64,000 nt of DNA. Source: Musa acuminata AAA Group. Taxonomy: Eukaryota; Streptophyta; Magnoliopsida; Zingiberales; Musaceae. Below are positions 35,383 through 49,500 of the stretch, piece after piece. Both the position numbers and the translations under genes were made by a program. The DNA lies in contig NC_088344.1 of NCBI RefSeq assembly GCF_036884655.1, positions 38,104,501 to 38,168,500 of the forward strand, written 5' to 3'. The notes below the pieces were generated by a model. The model was given only the letters and a program-made list of their open reading frames with translations, did not search any database and was not told the DNA's origin. Positions within the stretch are counted from its first letter, which is position 1. Every line of letters starts with the position of its first letter.

Positions 35383-38300
35383 ATGGCGCTAGCGGTGAGC
35401 ATAAGCCGCCCAACACCCCTCCTCTCTGCCTTCCTTCTCCGCCCTCTCCTCTCTACCTTCCTCCTCAATCCCCGACGTCCTCTCCCTCTTCCCTCTCCTT
35501 CTCTTCCGATCCTATTTTCTTCTCCCACTATCTTCTCAATCTCCACTTATCCTATTCTTCACCCACAAATCTCATCGCTCTCCTCCCCTTCCGCAGCCAC
35601 CGACCCTGGCACCAGCGACTTCGACACTGATTCTGTCGAGCCCTCTGCTCCCTTCGATGAGTCCGACCTCCATGGCTTTCTCCAGCTCCTCACCCAGGCC
35701 AAATCCTTGTCCTCATCTCGTAAAGAGGCCCTGGCCTTCCTGCGGGCCTCCTCGGGTGTCGCGCTCAACCTGGGTTTGGTCTGCAAGGCCCTCTGGGAGC
35801 TGAGGGGGGACTGCGAGTTGGCCTTCCTCGCTTTCCGATGGGCGGAGGAGTGCGTCGCGGATTGTCGGTGGGCGTGGCATCTCATGATTTGGGCGATGGG
35901 CAAGCAACGGCGATTTGATTTGTCCTGGTACCTGGTGCGTAAGATGTACAAGACGTCGGTTCTCACGCAGCGGGCGATGGTGATCATGATGGAAAGGTGC
36001 TAACTTTGATATTCTTTTGGCATCCTACTATTCGAGATCAACAATTGAATGACACTTTTAATGTTTATTTTCAGCCTGAATGTTGGATTTGTATCCATGA
36101 TAATTTTGATTTCCTGTCCTAATTATATGTGCTTTATCTTTTCCCTTTTAGTCATGCCTACTTTTTAGCTTAGGCTGCTGCTTCGTTTCGAATCAGTGGA
36201 TCATCCCCACTATCAAGTATATGACCATTTTTTCCTACCTATTATCTTCAAAATAGGGAAATAACCTCCGGACCTTTTGCAAAGTATGATCATGATGAAA
36301 CATGATGTATATCTGGTTAATTACTTAATGAGAAAGATTATGATAGATGAAACATGCAAGTAAAGTTATGGCTGGCTAAATAGTGGTTGTTATCTTGCAG
36401 GTTAGTCGTCACTTCTTCTTCCTAGAGGTCTAGAGAGTGAACGTTTTCTTAACATATAAGAAATAGGAGAATATGTTTTAAAGTGCCCCATGATTTGGGA
36501 TAAAAGCAGTAACACTTTATTGCTCTATCATGCAGCCCCACAAACTGTCCCTTTCTTGTCTTCCTTTTTTTCAAGATTGGTCTCTCCAATTTCTTGTTAA
36601 TGATTTAGGTAATGTTATATGCATTAAAGACGAAGATCAAAGAATACTTGTTAATGATGACAAGATTAAGGAAAGATGAAGAAATTATTTTTATAAATTA
36701 TTTAATGAATGTTTCACACATGACTTAGATTTAATGGTAAATAATAGTGGTAGATCTAATAATCATAGGTTTATTCATAAAATTAGAGCTAATGAAGTAA
36801 AAAATGCATTAAAGAAGATAAAAATAACTAAGAGTGTGGAGCCTAATGGTATCCCTATTGAGGTTTGAGAAAGTTTAGGGGATAAGAAAGTAACTTTGTT
36901 AACTAGCTTTCTTTAACAAAATCATGAGATTTAGAAAAATGCTTGATGAATAGAGAAAGGGTTTTTTTTAGTATCAATTTATAAAAATAAGGTTAACATA
37001 TAAAATTATTCAAATTATAGAGAAATTAAAATCATGAGTCATACTATAAAACTTTGGGAAAAAGTTATCGAAAGTAGGATAAGACTTGAAATTAATATAT
37101 CTGAAAATAAATTTGGTTTTATGATTATAATATCAACCATAGAAGCTACCTATTTATTAAGACAATTAATGAAAAAGTATAGGGAGAAAAAGAAAGATTT
37201 GCATATGATTTTTATTGATTTACAGATAGCTTATGATAGGATTCCTAGAGATTTTGTATGGTGGGTTTTAGAAAAGAAATGTGAATCCACTAATTATATT
37301 GATGTTATTAAAGATATGTATCATAATGTAGTTACTAGTGTTAGAACTACATGGTGTATGTCTAGTGAGTTTCCTATTAGTATATGATTATACCAAGGAT
37401 TTACATTAAGTCCCTACCTTTTCATATTGATAATGGACGAACTTACTAGTCACTTACATAAAAGACATCCCTGATGTATGTTATTTGCTAATGATATTGT
37501 CTTCGTTGATGAGAGCCTAGTTGAAGTTACTTATAAACTTGAGTTGTAGAGGCAAGCCTTAGAAACTAAAGGTTTTAGATTTAGTAGGACTAAAACTGAA
37601 TATATAAAACGTGATTTTAGTGATTCTAGAAATGATTAAGAAAATATAGTTAAATTGTATAAACAAGAAGTTCATTTAAGTAAAAGTTTTAGGTATCTTG
37701 GATCAATTATTCAATAAGATGGAGAGATTGATGAATATATTATTCATAGAATAAAAACAAGATGGTTAAAATGAAAAATTTTATAAGACAATTGTGAGAT
37801 CAACAATGTTTTATGGATCAGAGTATTGGGCAATTAAGAAAAAATGCATAAAAAAAATTGTGTTGCTGAGATGAGAATGTTGAGACAGATGTGTGGAATA
37901 TTAGAAAAGATAGGAAAAGAAATATTTTTATTCGTGAATAACTAGGTATCACTTTGATATATGATAAGATGAGAGACAATTGTTTAACATAGTATGAGCA
38001 TGTACTAAGGAGACTTCCAGATGTGATAATCAGAAAAGGTAAAATAATTAATATTAGTGGTATGAGGAGAGATATAAGAAGATCTAAAAAGATTTTAATA
38101 TAACCTATAAATAAAGATTTAGATATTTTGAACTTAACTAAGCATATGACTTTTTACAAATTTCAATGGCTGCAAAGGATCCATGTAGTCGATTCTAAAT
38201 AGTTGGAACTTAAGGTTTGGTTGTTGTTGTCGTCGTCTCTCCAATTTCTGGATGTGCATATTACTTTAAGACCAAATTCATTTTTTTCCTATCAGTTAGC

Positions 38301-39561
38301 CTCTTGATATGTTTGTAGGACAATTTAAAAAAAATTTGTTTATATTTATATTTAATTTGTTCATTAGACATGCTGACTGATGTTTTTTTTCCTTAATATT
38401 CTGTTGTAGGACGGAATTGAGTTCTTTGACATATGGACACTTTCTTTTGTGTTTTTTTCATTCTTGCTTCTTTGATATTTTTGTGAATTGATGATCTTGA
38501 GTTACATGAGATCTTTAAAATTCTTCAGGTATGTAGCTGCAGATGAAGCTAGGAAAGCAATGAAAACTTTTCAGGTCATGGAAAGGTTCAAAGTAAATGC
38601 AGATTTAACAGCATTTTATGCCCTTCTTTGTGCGCTTTGCAAGAACAAGTATGTTGAAGAGGCTGAGGAGTTCCTCCTTCTAAATCGGAAGTTTTTCCCC
38701 CTTACAGCTGAAAGCTTCAACATAGTGCTAGATGGATGGTGTAATGTCATCTGTGATGTGGTTGAAGCAAAGAGACTGTGGAGAGAAATGTCAAATTTCT
38801 GCATCACCCCAGATGGCATTTCTTATTCTCATATGATCTGTTGTTTCTCAAAAGCTGGCAACCTATTTGATTCTCTAAGACTTTATGATGAAATGAAGAA
38901 GAGGGGTTGGATTCCTAACCTTGTGGTCTACAATTCTCTTATTTATGTACTAACCAGAGAAAGTTGCTTGAGGGATGCAAACAATATTTTTGATAAAATA
39001 ATAGAAGCAGGCTTGCAACCAAATGTACAAACATACAATTCTATGATATACCCATTATGCGAAGCACAGAAGCTGGAGGAAGCACGAATGGCAATGGATG
39101 ACATGATGGTGAAGGGAATTCATCCAACTATTGAGACATACCATGCTTTTGTTAAGGTGGAAGACATTGAAGGAACCGTGAAGCTTCTTAAAAGAATGAA
39201 GGATGCTAGTTGTGGTCCTAACAGCTACACTTTTTTCCTGATAATAAATAAGTTCTTCAGATTTGGTGATTCTGAAAGCTCACTAAAAATGTGGAGTGAG
39301 ATGAAGAGGTATGATGTCATTCCTGATGCTTCACATTATATGGCTGTTGTAGAAGGTTTGGTAAAGCATGGATGGATCCCAAAAGCTCTGGAATTCTATA
39401 AAGAAATGAAATCCAAGGGATTTTCTGCTGATCCTAAGCTCGAGAAGTTTTTCATGTCCTTCATATCAAACAGCAAAAACCACTGGGGAACGAGTGGCAA
39501 GGAATTCATCTTTCCACAAAATGGCAGACATGGCACTTGCATAAGAATGAAATTTGGATAA
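35383..39561 (+). CDS. P-class pentatricopeptide-repeat protein, organelle-targeted
   Basis: Pentatricopeptide proteins bind organellar RNA and affect its processing, stability or translation. Exons 35383-35996 and 38529-39561 join at a split AG/G codon to give 548 residues (MER-YVAADEARKAM). Residues 1 to about 70 are rich in Leu, Pro and Ser with few acidic residues and look like a mitochondrial or plastid transit peptide. Repeats of about 35 residues follow, clearest in exon 2: AFYALLCALCKNKYVEEAEE, SFNIVLDGWCNVICDVVEAK, SYSHMICCFSKAGNLFDSLR, VYNSLIYVLTRESCLRDANN and TYNSMIYPLCEAQKLEEARM. No E, DYW or other C-terminal domain is present. The 2.5-kb intron, unusual for this mostly intronless family, carries LINE sequence. 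The exact orthologue is not identified. Confidence 0.87.
36600..38245 (+). mobile_element. Degenerate RTE-like LINE inside the PPR intron
   Basis: Sense-strand remnants of non-LTR ORF2 appear in order: ALKKIKITKSVEPNGIPIEV, then the reverse-transcriptase block IFIDLQIAYDRIPRDFVWW (37034-37387 frame), LSPYLFILIMDELTSHLHK, a broken catalytic box (FANDIVF, where FADD is expected), SFRYLGSIIQ and a C-terminal RMLRQMCG region. Many stops and frame breaks make it non-functional. It ends in a short GTT-type simple repeat (about 38220-38240), a usual RTE tail. The 5' limit is approximate. Confidence 0.8.
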
Positions 39562-42500
39562 CCAAGATCAGTTCCTCCAAACCTTATTGTTGCAGTGATC
39601 GAATTCGGTACAGTATTGTCAAATGTCTTAGAGAAAAGTGTTTGATCTATCAGCTCATAATGGCACCAGGAATGTCTTCTGGCTTAGATATAGTGTACTC
39701 TAGCAGACGTGTCTAGCATGGACACCTATGATTGGAATTCTTTGTTGATTTATTACTTACAGATCTAATAATCTTCAGCATCAACCATGCAATGTACTCC
39801 AATACCCAACCCAGATGTCCTGAGATAGCCCTGAGGTAATCATTTGTCCTTGTTTCTTAAACACATTTACATGTTAGTTGCAGGCTTGCAGCATGATATA
39901 TGCAATGGGTTTCTAGCTCTGTTTCTCAAGCTTTATGCTCTGCATAGATACTGAAATAAGAGTAAGAATTCTAGACTCAGTTGCTTTTGTGTTCCTCTTA
40001 GCCTCCGGTCATCAACAAATAAAAGCTAATTAATAAACTAATGTTACAGTATCCATGTATATTATATGCGATGATAAGCATGATTACTGCTTTATCAGCT
40101 CCCAAGGGTCATTAGCATCATATACATATGAGGGAATTCTTTTGCATGACTAAGATATTTTGATCTAAATTAAGGTTGTATATCTGCAGCATGAAAGAAA
40201 TAAATACAAAATACCTCTGAATTGGAATTTTTTTTTCATTTGTTTTGTTCAATATTTAGAATGTATGATTGCAGTTTCATGTTCCTTATGAAACATATCC
40301 ATTTTGAAACATTGACACTGTATATGATGATAGGGCTGTGTAGATTGTAATAGGAGTGTTGTTTTTAGAATTGTAGCATTGATTAGCTTCCTGCGAATTC
40401 GAAAGGTGAAAGATGTTCTAAGAAAGTCAATCTTCAATTGTGGTGGCTTTGACGAAGACTCTTGCTAGTGCCTTTTCTTTTTTCCAGCATTATACTGGTA
40501 TAATAGAACCATATGTGGTCCACAAATTATCATTCAAGCATATGCAAATGGTTGCCATTCTTAATAATCTAGAGATCAAGTTCTGGTTTCTAGATTTGTC
40601 TTGAACTTTTACTTTCTGTGGTCTTTGCAAGAACAAAAGAATCACTGAATAATTTCCTGGTTGATTTGTAGGAGTAATATGGCCTTTGTATTGAAAAATT
40701 ATCACTCAACAGATCATTTCGTTTCATTTTGTCTGGTGTAATAATGTCTTGTGGCTTTATCAGACGATTTGAAAGACTCAAAGGGTCCCATGTTAACATT
40801 CCTTTATCTCATAATACCAGGCATTGGTGTCCAAGAAAACTATGCAAAGATTCTACTGGCAATCAGATGAAGATGTTACAAATCTCCATATTCCCGTGCC
40901 ATGAATGCAGTAAAGCTGGGCTAAATTGCGTGTCATTGTTTCATTAGTTAATACATGATCCACACACTTGTTGATGCTTACTTTTCAATCTTCTACTTTG
41001 CTACGAGATGAATCTATGCATGGCCAAACTAAAAATGAAGAAGATAGAAGCTATTGATCTGCCGTTTGAGGAACAGAGAATTGTTGGGGTTGGAAACAAT
41101 TAATTGTTTCTAAGATCTCTCTGATCTTTGGCATGGAGAGATGTTCCATCCATCTTTTATTATATTTTGTTAGGAATAACTTTGGAAAATGCACTGGGGA
41201 GAATTCAGATGGATGAAGCAAGTTGACACCACTTCCAATGTTGGCTCTTGCACATATAGCTTCTTTTCTGATAATGAAGAATTCATTCTGGTTAATTGCT
41301 CTAAATGTCACATACCATAGCTGTTGTTGTTTGCCCTTTTTTTGCTGTATTTTATTATTTAAATCTTCAAAATGCAATTTTCAGCATTTCAAATGGATCG
41401 TAGTACAAATCTTTACCTGTGCTACTGACTTGGATATCTATCTGGTTTGTGCGGTAATAGCCGTTGGGATATGCAGGGGCAAGACGGAGAATAAGGCGTA
41501 TGCACCCGTGGGCCCACTTTGGGTCCGGAGGCTTGAGGCAGGGAGACGAGTCGGGTGTGACGAGGTGTACTACTGCGTACCGTCGGCCGGCTCTACTGCT
41601 ACTGAGTATCGTTAGTGATGCCACCTCGATGAGGTGATGAGTGGGCTCGCGTGGCAGGGACTCGAGGCCCCCGAGATTCCGATCAACCCTGACAACTTCC
41701 CCGGTTGAGTCATTGCAGACCCAAAGAGCTCCGCTGGGCGGGGTGACGTGGCTTCCTCCTTCTGACATCAGCCTGACTATTGTCATAGGTGACTGATTCG
41801 GCGGTCCGGATCTCGTAGGCACGTACAAAACGTGGAAAGCACGGGAAACTACGGTGCGTTTGTGGCAAACTCCTCCTCCTCCTGTGTAAGTACGGACGCC
41901 TCAACCATGTCCTCTGCATCAAAGTTGTCACTCTCCCTCCTCCCCCGCAAGCTGAGTGGGAGAGATAGAGAGAATGAAGCCCGCGTCCCTCTTTTGTGCT
42001 TGCTCTCTTCTACCTTCGAATCTGCTTTGCTCTCGCTCCTCAATGCAAGGCGTGAGTCGTCCAATCCATCCCCACCGACATGCCTCTCTTCCCCGCGTCC
42101 CCGTCGGAGTCCTCTCCACCGGTGAAAACCCTAGACGATTAAAGAGATCTGCGCCCTTCTTTGGTTGGTTTCTAGATCTAGGGTTTGGATGCATGTGTGA
42201 TGATCTCTCTAGGATCGTGACAGGGAAGGCGTTTCGGTGGCTGGTGGGGAACGCCACGATTATATAAAAGCTAAATGTAACTTTTAAAGAAAATTTGGTC
42301 ACTAAGTGTAATTATACATGCTCTATTAAAAAAATATAATTATCCAATATTAATTTAGATTCTTAAATGAATCATAAATAATTTAAAGTCAGGCAAGAAA
42401 GACAATTCTAACCACGCATATGATCAGAGATAATAATTTGAGGATTTAGCGAAAGATCGAATTTGAGGATGTGTTGTTACCTACAAAGATAATAATAAAT

Positions 42501-43556
42501 AAATTAAAAATATTAATAACCATTCGAATCAGTTGATAAAAAAAAATTATTTTTATAGATGATTTAAAATATAATTTATTAAACATTAACCAAATTTTAT
42601 AATAAAAAATATAATGTTAAATTTGAATCTCTTACTTGCATCATATAAATACTAAATAAAAATAAATCTATGATAGTTTTAAAAAATGATAATATTTATA
42701 CTATTGAACTTGATGATTTTTATCATACAATTTATTTTTTTACTTTGTGATAGGAGACTTATGAAATTACACTTTCACAAATTGAAATGGAAAAACTTGT
42801 AAGAATGCCTACAATTAAATTTGTTAAAAACAATTCGACACATACCAAGGAAATGCATAAAATGAATAATTTTAAATTTAAAAATCTCAAGTAAATACCT
42901 TCAGACCCCTAGAACTAATTCACATACATTCATATCACGAGTCTAGGAGATTGAAAAGGTCTAAATTAGCATTCATATATGTGAAGGCTCAGCTTCATGA
43001 ACAATTGAAGGGGACACAAATCAAATTTTAAGAACCCTGATCTGTTAACAATTTCAAGGCTTCAACAGAAATTCCTGTCCATATTAGATTCAGCTGTCTG
43101 AATGTTGCAAACAAACAATGGCAGCGCTCCCATCACCTCACCTACATATGCTGTTTGCATCGATCAGTACCACATTTTTCAAGAACAGCCAACAACTTGA
43201 AGCTCGACATCCACTGCTGGATAGCGGGCTGCTCCAGTTTCTTTCTCCCATCAGAAATAGTCACCACTTCTAGCGATGCAGATTCTGACCCATACCACCA
43301 AGAACGAAATTTTTGTAGAAAGTGAGAGTTAACTAATATTGAAGACTTAAAAAGCCATATAACGATAGTACCCTATCATTGTTTTGATGACTAAAACACA
43401 CGGCAGGAAAAGGAAAAAAAATAAACAAAGACTGCAGAAAGGAAAGCTCACCTAACTCACGAAGAAAAGACAATGCATATGTAAAATTTAATTAACTGCA
43501 TTAAGCTTAAGATCTTACCTATATCCATGTCATATGCAACTCAAACAGCATTTCCA
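39562..43556. other. Region between the PPR gene and TAF5 (convergent 3' ends)
   Basis: 3' flanks of both genes. About 43.07-43.55 kb probably holds TAF5 3' UTR, possibly with its own intron. A GC-rich patch at 41.45-42.27 kb carries ORFs on both strands, including a 153-codon minus-strand frame (41367-41828) that I cannot identify. The remainder is AT-rich with no gene seen. Confidence 0.5.
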
Positions 43557-46500
43557 TTAGCACTTTGAAAGTGCTCCAGCAGCAAACAAAAGATTCCTCC
43601 TTGAAAACTACCGAAGAGGAACAGGACCATCAGTATACAGAATAAAGCAAGACAACATACACAAAAGATATTACCTGCAATGTATATACAGGTGTGGATT
43701 TGGTAGGGAGAGCTTTCAATAGTCTCAGCCGATTAATGCTGCTAGGTTTGCTGGACAGAATTTTTTATAAGGTTTCGGTCAATGTTTTGAAAGCAAATTA
43801 CCCAGATAGAACAAGATGGAACTGAACATACCTCTCCTCTATCTTTTGTCCCTTCATGCTGGTAGTGACATCCCATAATTTCACTGTACAATCAGCTGCA
43901 CCAGAAGCAAGCAGTGATCCTTCACGACTGCATCATAGAAAACTAATTACTATAAATGCCTCCAAGGCAATCATCAGATGAAAGAATATGTTTGTAGCAT
44001 TTCAAAAACACCAGGCCTATCAGTGTACATTCCTGACTCTCAAGAATTCTAATCAGGTTAATTTGTTTTTCCACTCTGAAAAAAACAAAAGAATGCATAG
44101 ATCACCTGAAAGCAAGTGTCCAGACACATGAGCTGTGCCCCATCAATGGTGAAATACAACGACCACTTGAGAGGTCCCACATCATGATGGTACCGTCTTC
44201 ATCACCAGAAGCCATAAATCGCCCATCAGGAGACATTGCCAATGACAAAACTGTGCTCCTATGACCAATAAAAATGCGTACACATTCCCCACTTTGTACA
44301 TCCCATAATCTGACAGTTTTGTCACTAGAACCAGTTGCAACATAATTGCAATTGGCATGCCATTGCACACACTGAAGCACACATGAATAACTATTAAACA
44401 ACCTATTAAGAAAAATGCACACAACACAGACAAAAATAAGGAAGACATGAAACATAAGACAAGGACAGCAAGTGTCCCATGAAAAAAAGATCTATGATGG
44501 AAAAGCAAGCAATAATCTAGCAAATGCCAAAGCTTTGTATTAAGCAGCTTAATGAGAACTCGGTTATCATTACAGATAGGAAGCCATGATTTAAACCGCA
44601 CATAACCAGGTAAACAAAAAAAATCATGAGCATATATCTCGCATGTTCTAGGCAAAACTGGAGAGCTAACAATTTGCATTGATTACCATATAAGAAAAGT
44701 ATCGGCATAAATGTAATTACAAGATCATTATTCATGAAAGTCACATCAAAGGCACTGAAACAAATTATTTGCAATTTGATTTACTGTAACATATCTCATT
44801 GACATCAGACATGGCCTAAACAGATAGCCCTGCAATTATTTCAGTTGATGAAATTTGACCAGTCAATACCAGGCAACTTTCAAAAAAACGTAGGATCCTA
44901 CAAGCAATTAAACAAAAAGGGAACATATCAACATGAAAGTGATGTTCAAAGACTACTCAATTTAGTCAATCAAACAAAAACAGTGATGTTTTTTAAACCT
45001 TTGCAATTTAGCCAATCATTTAGTTGCATCAGTTCAACTACTCAATTAACTACTGAACTAGTCATACATTTATGAACACACTCACAAACTACAATCACAT
45101 TGATGATTTCTACATATAAGTAAACATTATTACATTTGCTTATATACTTACATCAACATCAGAAAGATGTCCAGCCATTATTCTTAGAGGTTGGATTCTG
45201 TCCATGGACCAAATCCTAGCAGTCCGATCATGTGAAGAACTAGCAAAATAGTGGCCGACAGGGCTAAACTGCACCATAAAAATATTGTAACATGATACGG
45301 TCTCGTACAAGGCAACTATATAGTATATAAGACACAAAGGGATAAAAAGACAATTTATCTAAGTGGAGCTGGATGCTCTCCCTTAAGGACTTCAAGAGAG
45401 CAGCCAGGACACAGAGAGAACCATCAAGCAACAATTAGTTAGAGCACTATAAAGAACAAAGGAGGTATAAATGAGTTTATATTAACAGAAAAAATTTCTC
45501 CCAACAAACATGAACTACTTAAACATAGATAAAGATTAGGTAAAATCAATAAGAAACTCCAAGCAAAAATCAGCCCTTACATAAACAAAGAAGATAGGCT
45601 AGCACTAGACTCTTTATAAATATCAATCTATAGCAACCTGTTAAGCTAGTCTTTCCAAAATGATAGGGCAGCAACCTGTTACATATTAATTTATAGCCTA
45701 AAGAGCTAGTTGGAATATACAGCTTCATTATATCTTATAAAGGCTATTCTAGTCAAACAAGAGATCAGATATAATCTATTAGATATTTTCTACCATAAAA
45801 AGGATCACAAAATGCTAGTAATCCTCTTACACAGCAGTCTCATTGTTATATCTCTGAGAACAATTGTTCTAATATTGTTCCAAAAAGAACATTGGTAGAT
45901 CCCCTTAACAACTCCCTTGGAAGAGAGATAAGGAATAAGCTTGAAACAAATTAAACTAATAGCAACAAACCCCCATTACACTATTCTCTACCATTTTCCC
46001 ACATTTTCACACTTCCTTTTACAATACACCTGTATCTTCCATACTATTTCTATTTGATTCAGATGCTACAGCAGAAGCTGATGCTTGCAAGTAGTAATAG
46101 ATCCACTCATCTCATGAAACAAAAACATCTGACTGGAGATGACGAACCCAGATGGAACCAAAAAGAGAAAATATTATGAATGAATAAACTCAAAGCCTAT
46201 GTGATGAAAAGGCCACCTCAATGATCTGATTGAAGAAAAGGATGTGATTAGTATTCAATTTGCAAACAGATCAAAGACACTAACCCCAATTTTATGTTGA
46301 ACCCAAAGCTTATGTGATGGAAAGGCCAACTCAATGATCTGATCGAAGAAATGTATGTGACTCATGATCCAATTTGCAAAAAAATCAAAAGACACTAACC
46401 CTAAATTCATGTTTTACAATTAGACCTGTGCAAGTTGCAACTAATTACAAAGGCCTGTTGTGTATTAAGCTACTAAACAGGTTTGACTCAGTCCTATTGG

Positions 46501-49500
46501 CAACCCACCACTTGCAAAGTCAATCTTGATGCAATGATAAGTTGGTTAGTCAAGTCACTAAAGAGGAGGTACAAACATTTTTAAAATGGGAATGGTGTCT
46601 AAGCACCTAAAATAAAGACATCATAAGCACATAGAGTAAAAGTTAATACAGCAAGGGATTTGTTGACTTGATTTAAATGAGTCCATGGTGTCTAGATACA
46701 AGTTACATTAAGTCTACATCATATCTCTAATTTCCTAAAATCCGATAAGATAATTTAAGAAATTTTTGTTTGTTGTAAAGAGAGCCAAGTATATTACAAT
46801 TTTGAAAGCTTGAGCCTAATTCAGATACTTATTATTTGAGTCAATTTTCCAATTAGAGACATTTCTTGTAATAAAGTAGTTTACTAAAAGAAGGCAGACT
46901 GCCTACCAGGTTTTCATCTCATATCTTAAAGAGTTCTAATCAAGTTTAGGGGGCTGGTTTTGTCTATTTAGGAATAGCTCCTACGAGACAATTGTATCTG
47001 CGATCATATTTATTGCAATACCCAAAAGAGAAAATTCCTTGGGCTCCAAAACCCACTTTTTAATGTCTCTATTCCCATTTGTTTCTTTCTGTTTCCTCCT
47101 TGTACTCCTCATTTTCTTACCTTCCCTATTTCTCACTTCTACTATACAACCAACCTGTGGCAGTTTGCAGCTAGAAGTGTCTGTTCAATCATGCTAACTG
47201 ATAGGAATCTCTATCTAATTGCACAGCACTCGTCATACTAGGCATTATTATGTCACAAAAAAAGGCTTAACTACCTGCTGGGTTCAACTAGTTAAAATTT
47301 TATTCCACCATTAAGCTCTACCTAAATCTAGATACTTATGAGAACAATCATGTTATGTCTTATTGCTTCCCTCAGATTTACCTTTAGTAATTATTGGAAA
47401 GCTCAAAACCACATTAAAAGTTTTTCATCATCAATTTCCTGAAATTATGATGAAAACTTGACTGATCTAGGTGAAACTTTTGCTAATTAATGTGTAATGT
47501 TACAAGTTACAGTCGATAATAGGTAGAAGGGGATGGCAAAGATAAGACATGGCTATACAGATTCCACAGACAAGTGATAGCCTCCAAATATCTCAGTATT
47601 GGACAAAAAAATTGGCATCGGCCAATGATCTGCTTCATCTTGAAAGCATGGATTTCACTGAAAAAGATATGATGCTGATGCACACTGTTTCACATTTGAT
47701 TTTCAACTTCAAGACAAACCAAAGAAGATTCAAAGCCATATTGATCGGCCTAAAATAACCCAAGCACACAAGAAATCAATGTTGACATACTACCAGGGGC
47801 ACAAATAATGGCTATGAATATGGAGAATTTGATATCCCTCATCCATCTAATAATCTCTTTTTTCATGCAGACCATGTTGTTCACAAGCAACATTCTAACA
47901 CAATATGCAGGATGTGTTATTGTGATAACATTACCATATATCAGCAATCTGTTGTATTACATTTTACCAACAAATTGACAAGAGAAAATAAATGTTAGTG
48001 TGACGTGAAGACAAATTTCCAAAAACAATTATTTATTGGGGATTCTATTCATGTGTTAGACATTGCAAAATATTTGTCACCCTATCAATTTGCATCTGTT
48101 TCTTATAATTCATACAACCAGAAAAGGTCTACTTAGTATGCTCCATTATGTTGTTTGCCAAAATAAATGCAATTGAAAATGGCATAATAATAATAATTTA
48201 AATAATAAATGTAAAATTGAACAAATATCTTGAGAATAACAAAATCTACCTTTTTCATAACAAGTATGTGCACACACACTAACAATAATAGTGAGTATAA
48301 GAATAGTAATCAGAACAACAACAACAGATTTATTGTTCTTACTTGCACGTCCCATACAGGGTAATTATGCCCTTTGTAGCAGACAAGATTTGCATTAAGA
48401 TTGGTGCTCCATAATCGAACTGCAGCAAGACAATAAGAGCACCAGACGTCACAAACAAGAAACTCCAGAATGATTAAAAGATAATTAACATTTCAAAGAT
48501 AACTTACTGGTGGAATCTGATGAGGAAGACAACAGAAAATCTCCAAGAGGACTAAAGGTAGCTGAATATATAGGACCAGAGTGACCATGAAATAACGTAT
48601 AGGACCCTTCACCCTCTGTTCCCAAAAAATGCTCACTTGGAATGGAATCATTTTCTCCCTGCAAATTAAATAGAATTGCTTTACAATAAATGAAAATTTT
48701 CCATTTTAAGAAAGCAGCTAAAGTATAATCAACATGGCCTTCTTGTTTAATCAAGGCAAGAAAAGATCGATTGAAACTAATTTGAACATGATGCATCTGT
48801 TAGAGTTATGCACATATGAAATGGAAAATAAATTATGTTCAATTATTCAAAATTCACCATTCAACACAGTGGAAAGATAAACAACAAAGAAAATTTCCAC
48901 ATGCATAGCATGTCAGATATGTTCCGTAAAAATCCTGTGTACCAGCATGTAGAAAGATTTCTTCCATGTTGCTTCGTTTTGGTTGGCAGCAGATCAAGTC
49001 AGGTTGGGCTAGGTGTGGTAGTACAACTATCAAAAGACTGTAAAAATCCTAATCAGTTCCAGTAGTGGATTAAGGTTCCCCAAAATGGAACCATTCTGTA
49101 CAACAAATGAAACAGGTCACGTCAAGTTGGTAGGTCAAAACCAAATTTATTGGGAAGAAAAAGATATCTGATTTGTTAGGCTTGCAAATGTTGAGCTTTA
49201 CAAGAGAAAATATATACTTGCCATAAGCATGGCACAACAAGCCAGCTGGCCCAGTTTGTCTGACTGAAAACAATCAAGATCTGGTTTGCAAGGCATGCAT
49301 AGTTTGAGATGGCATCCCTGGGCTCAACATATTTCAGAAAGCCTTCACTGACCTCAGGAAGTTCTATGCAATAATCTATACAATGATGACAACAGACGAA
49401 TCATCTTATATTGGGTGCTAAAAGACACCCAATGGTTGGGATCGATGTTTAAATAACCTTTTAAGAATTAAGTAGTTGTTACAATTAGTTTAGGCTTAGC

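Noticed and set aside
37034..37387. 117-codon ORF with reverse-transcriptase motifs as a live gene
   Set aside because: It is one undamaged stretch of a LINE otherwise full of stops, with a broken FADD box; not a functional gene.
41367..41828. 153-codon minus-strand ORF
   Set aside because: No recognisable family or domain, and the flanks give no supporting exons. Kept only as part of an unexplained GC-rich patch.
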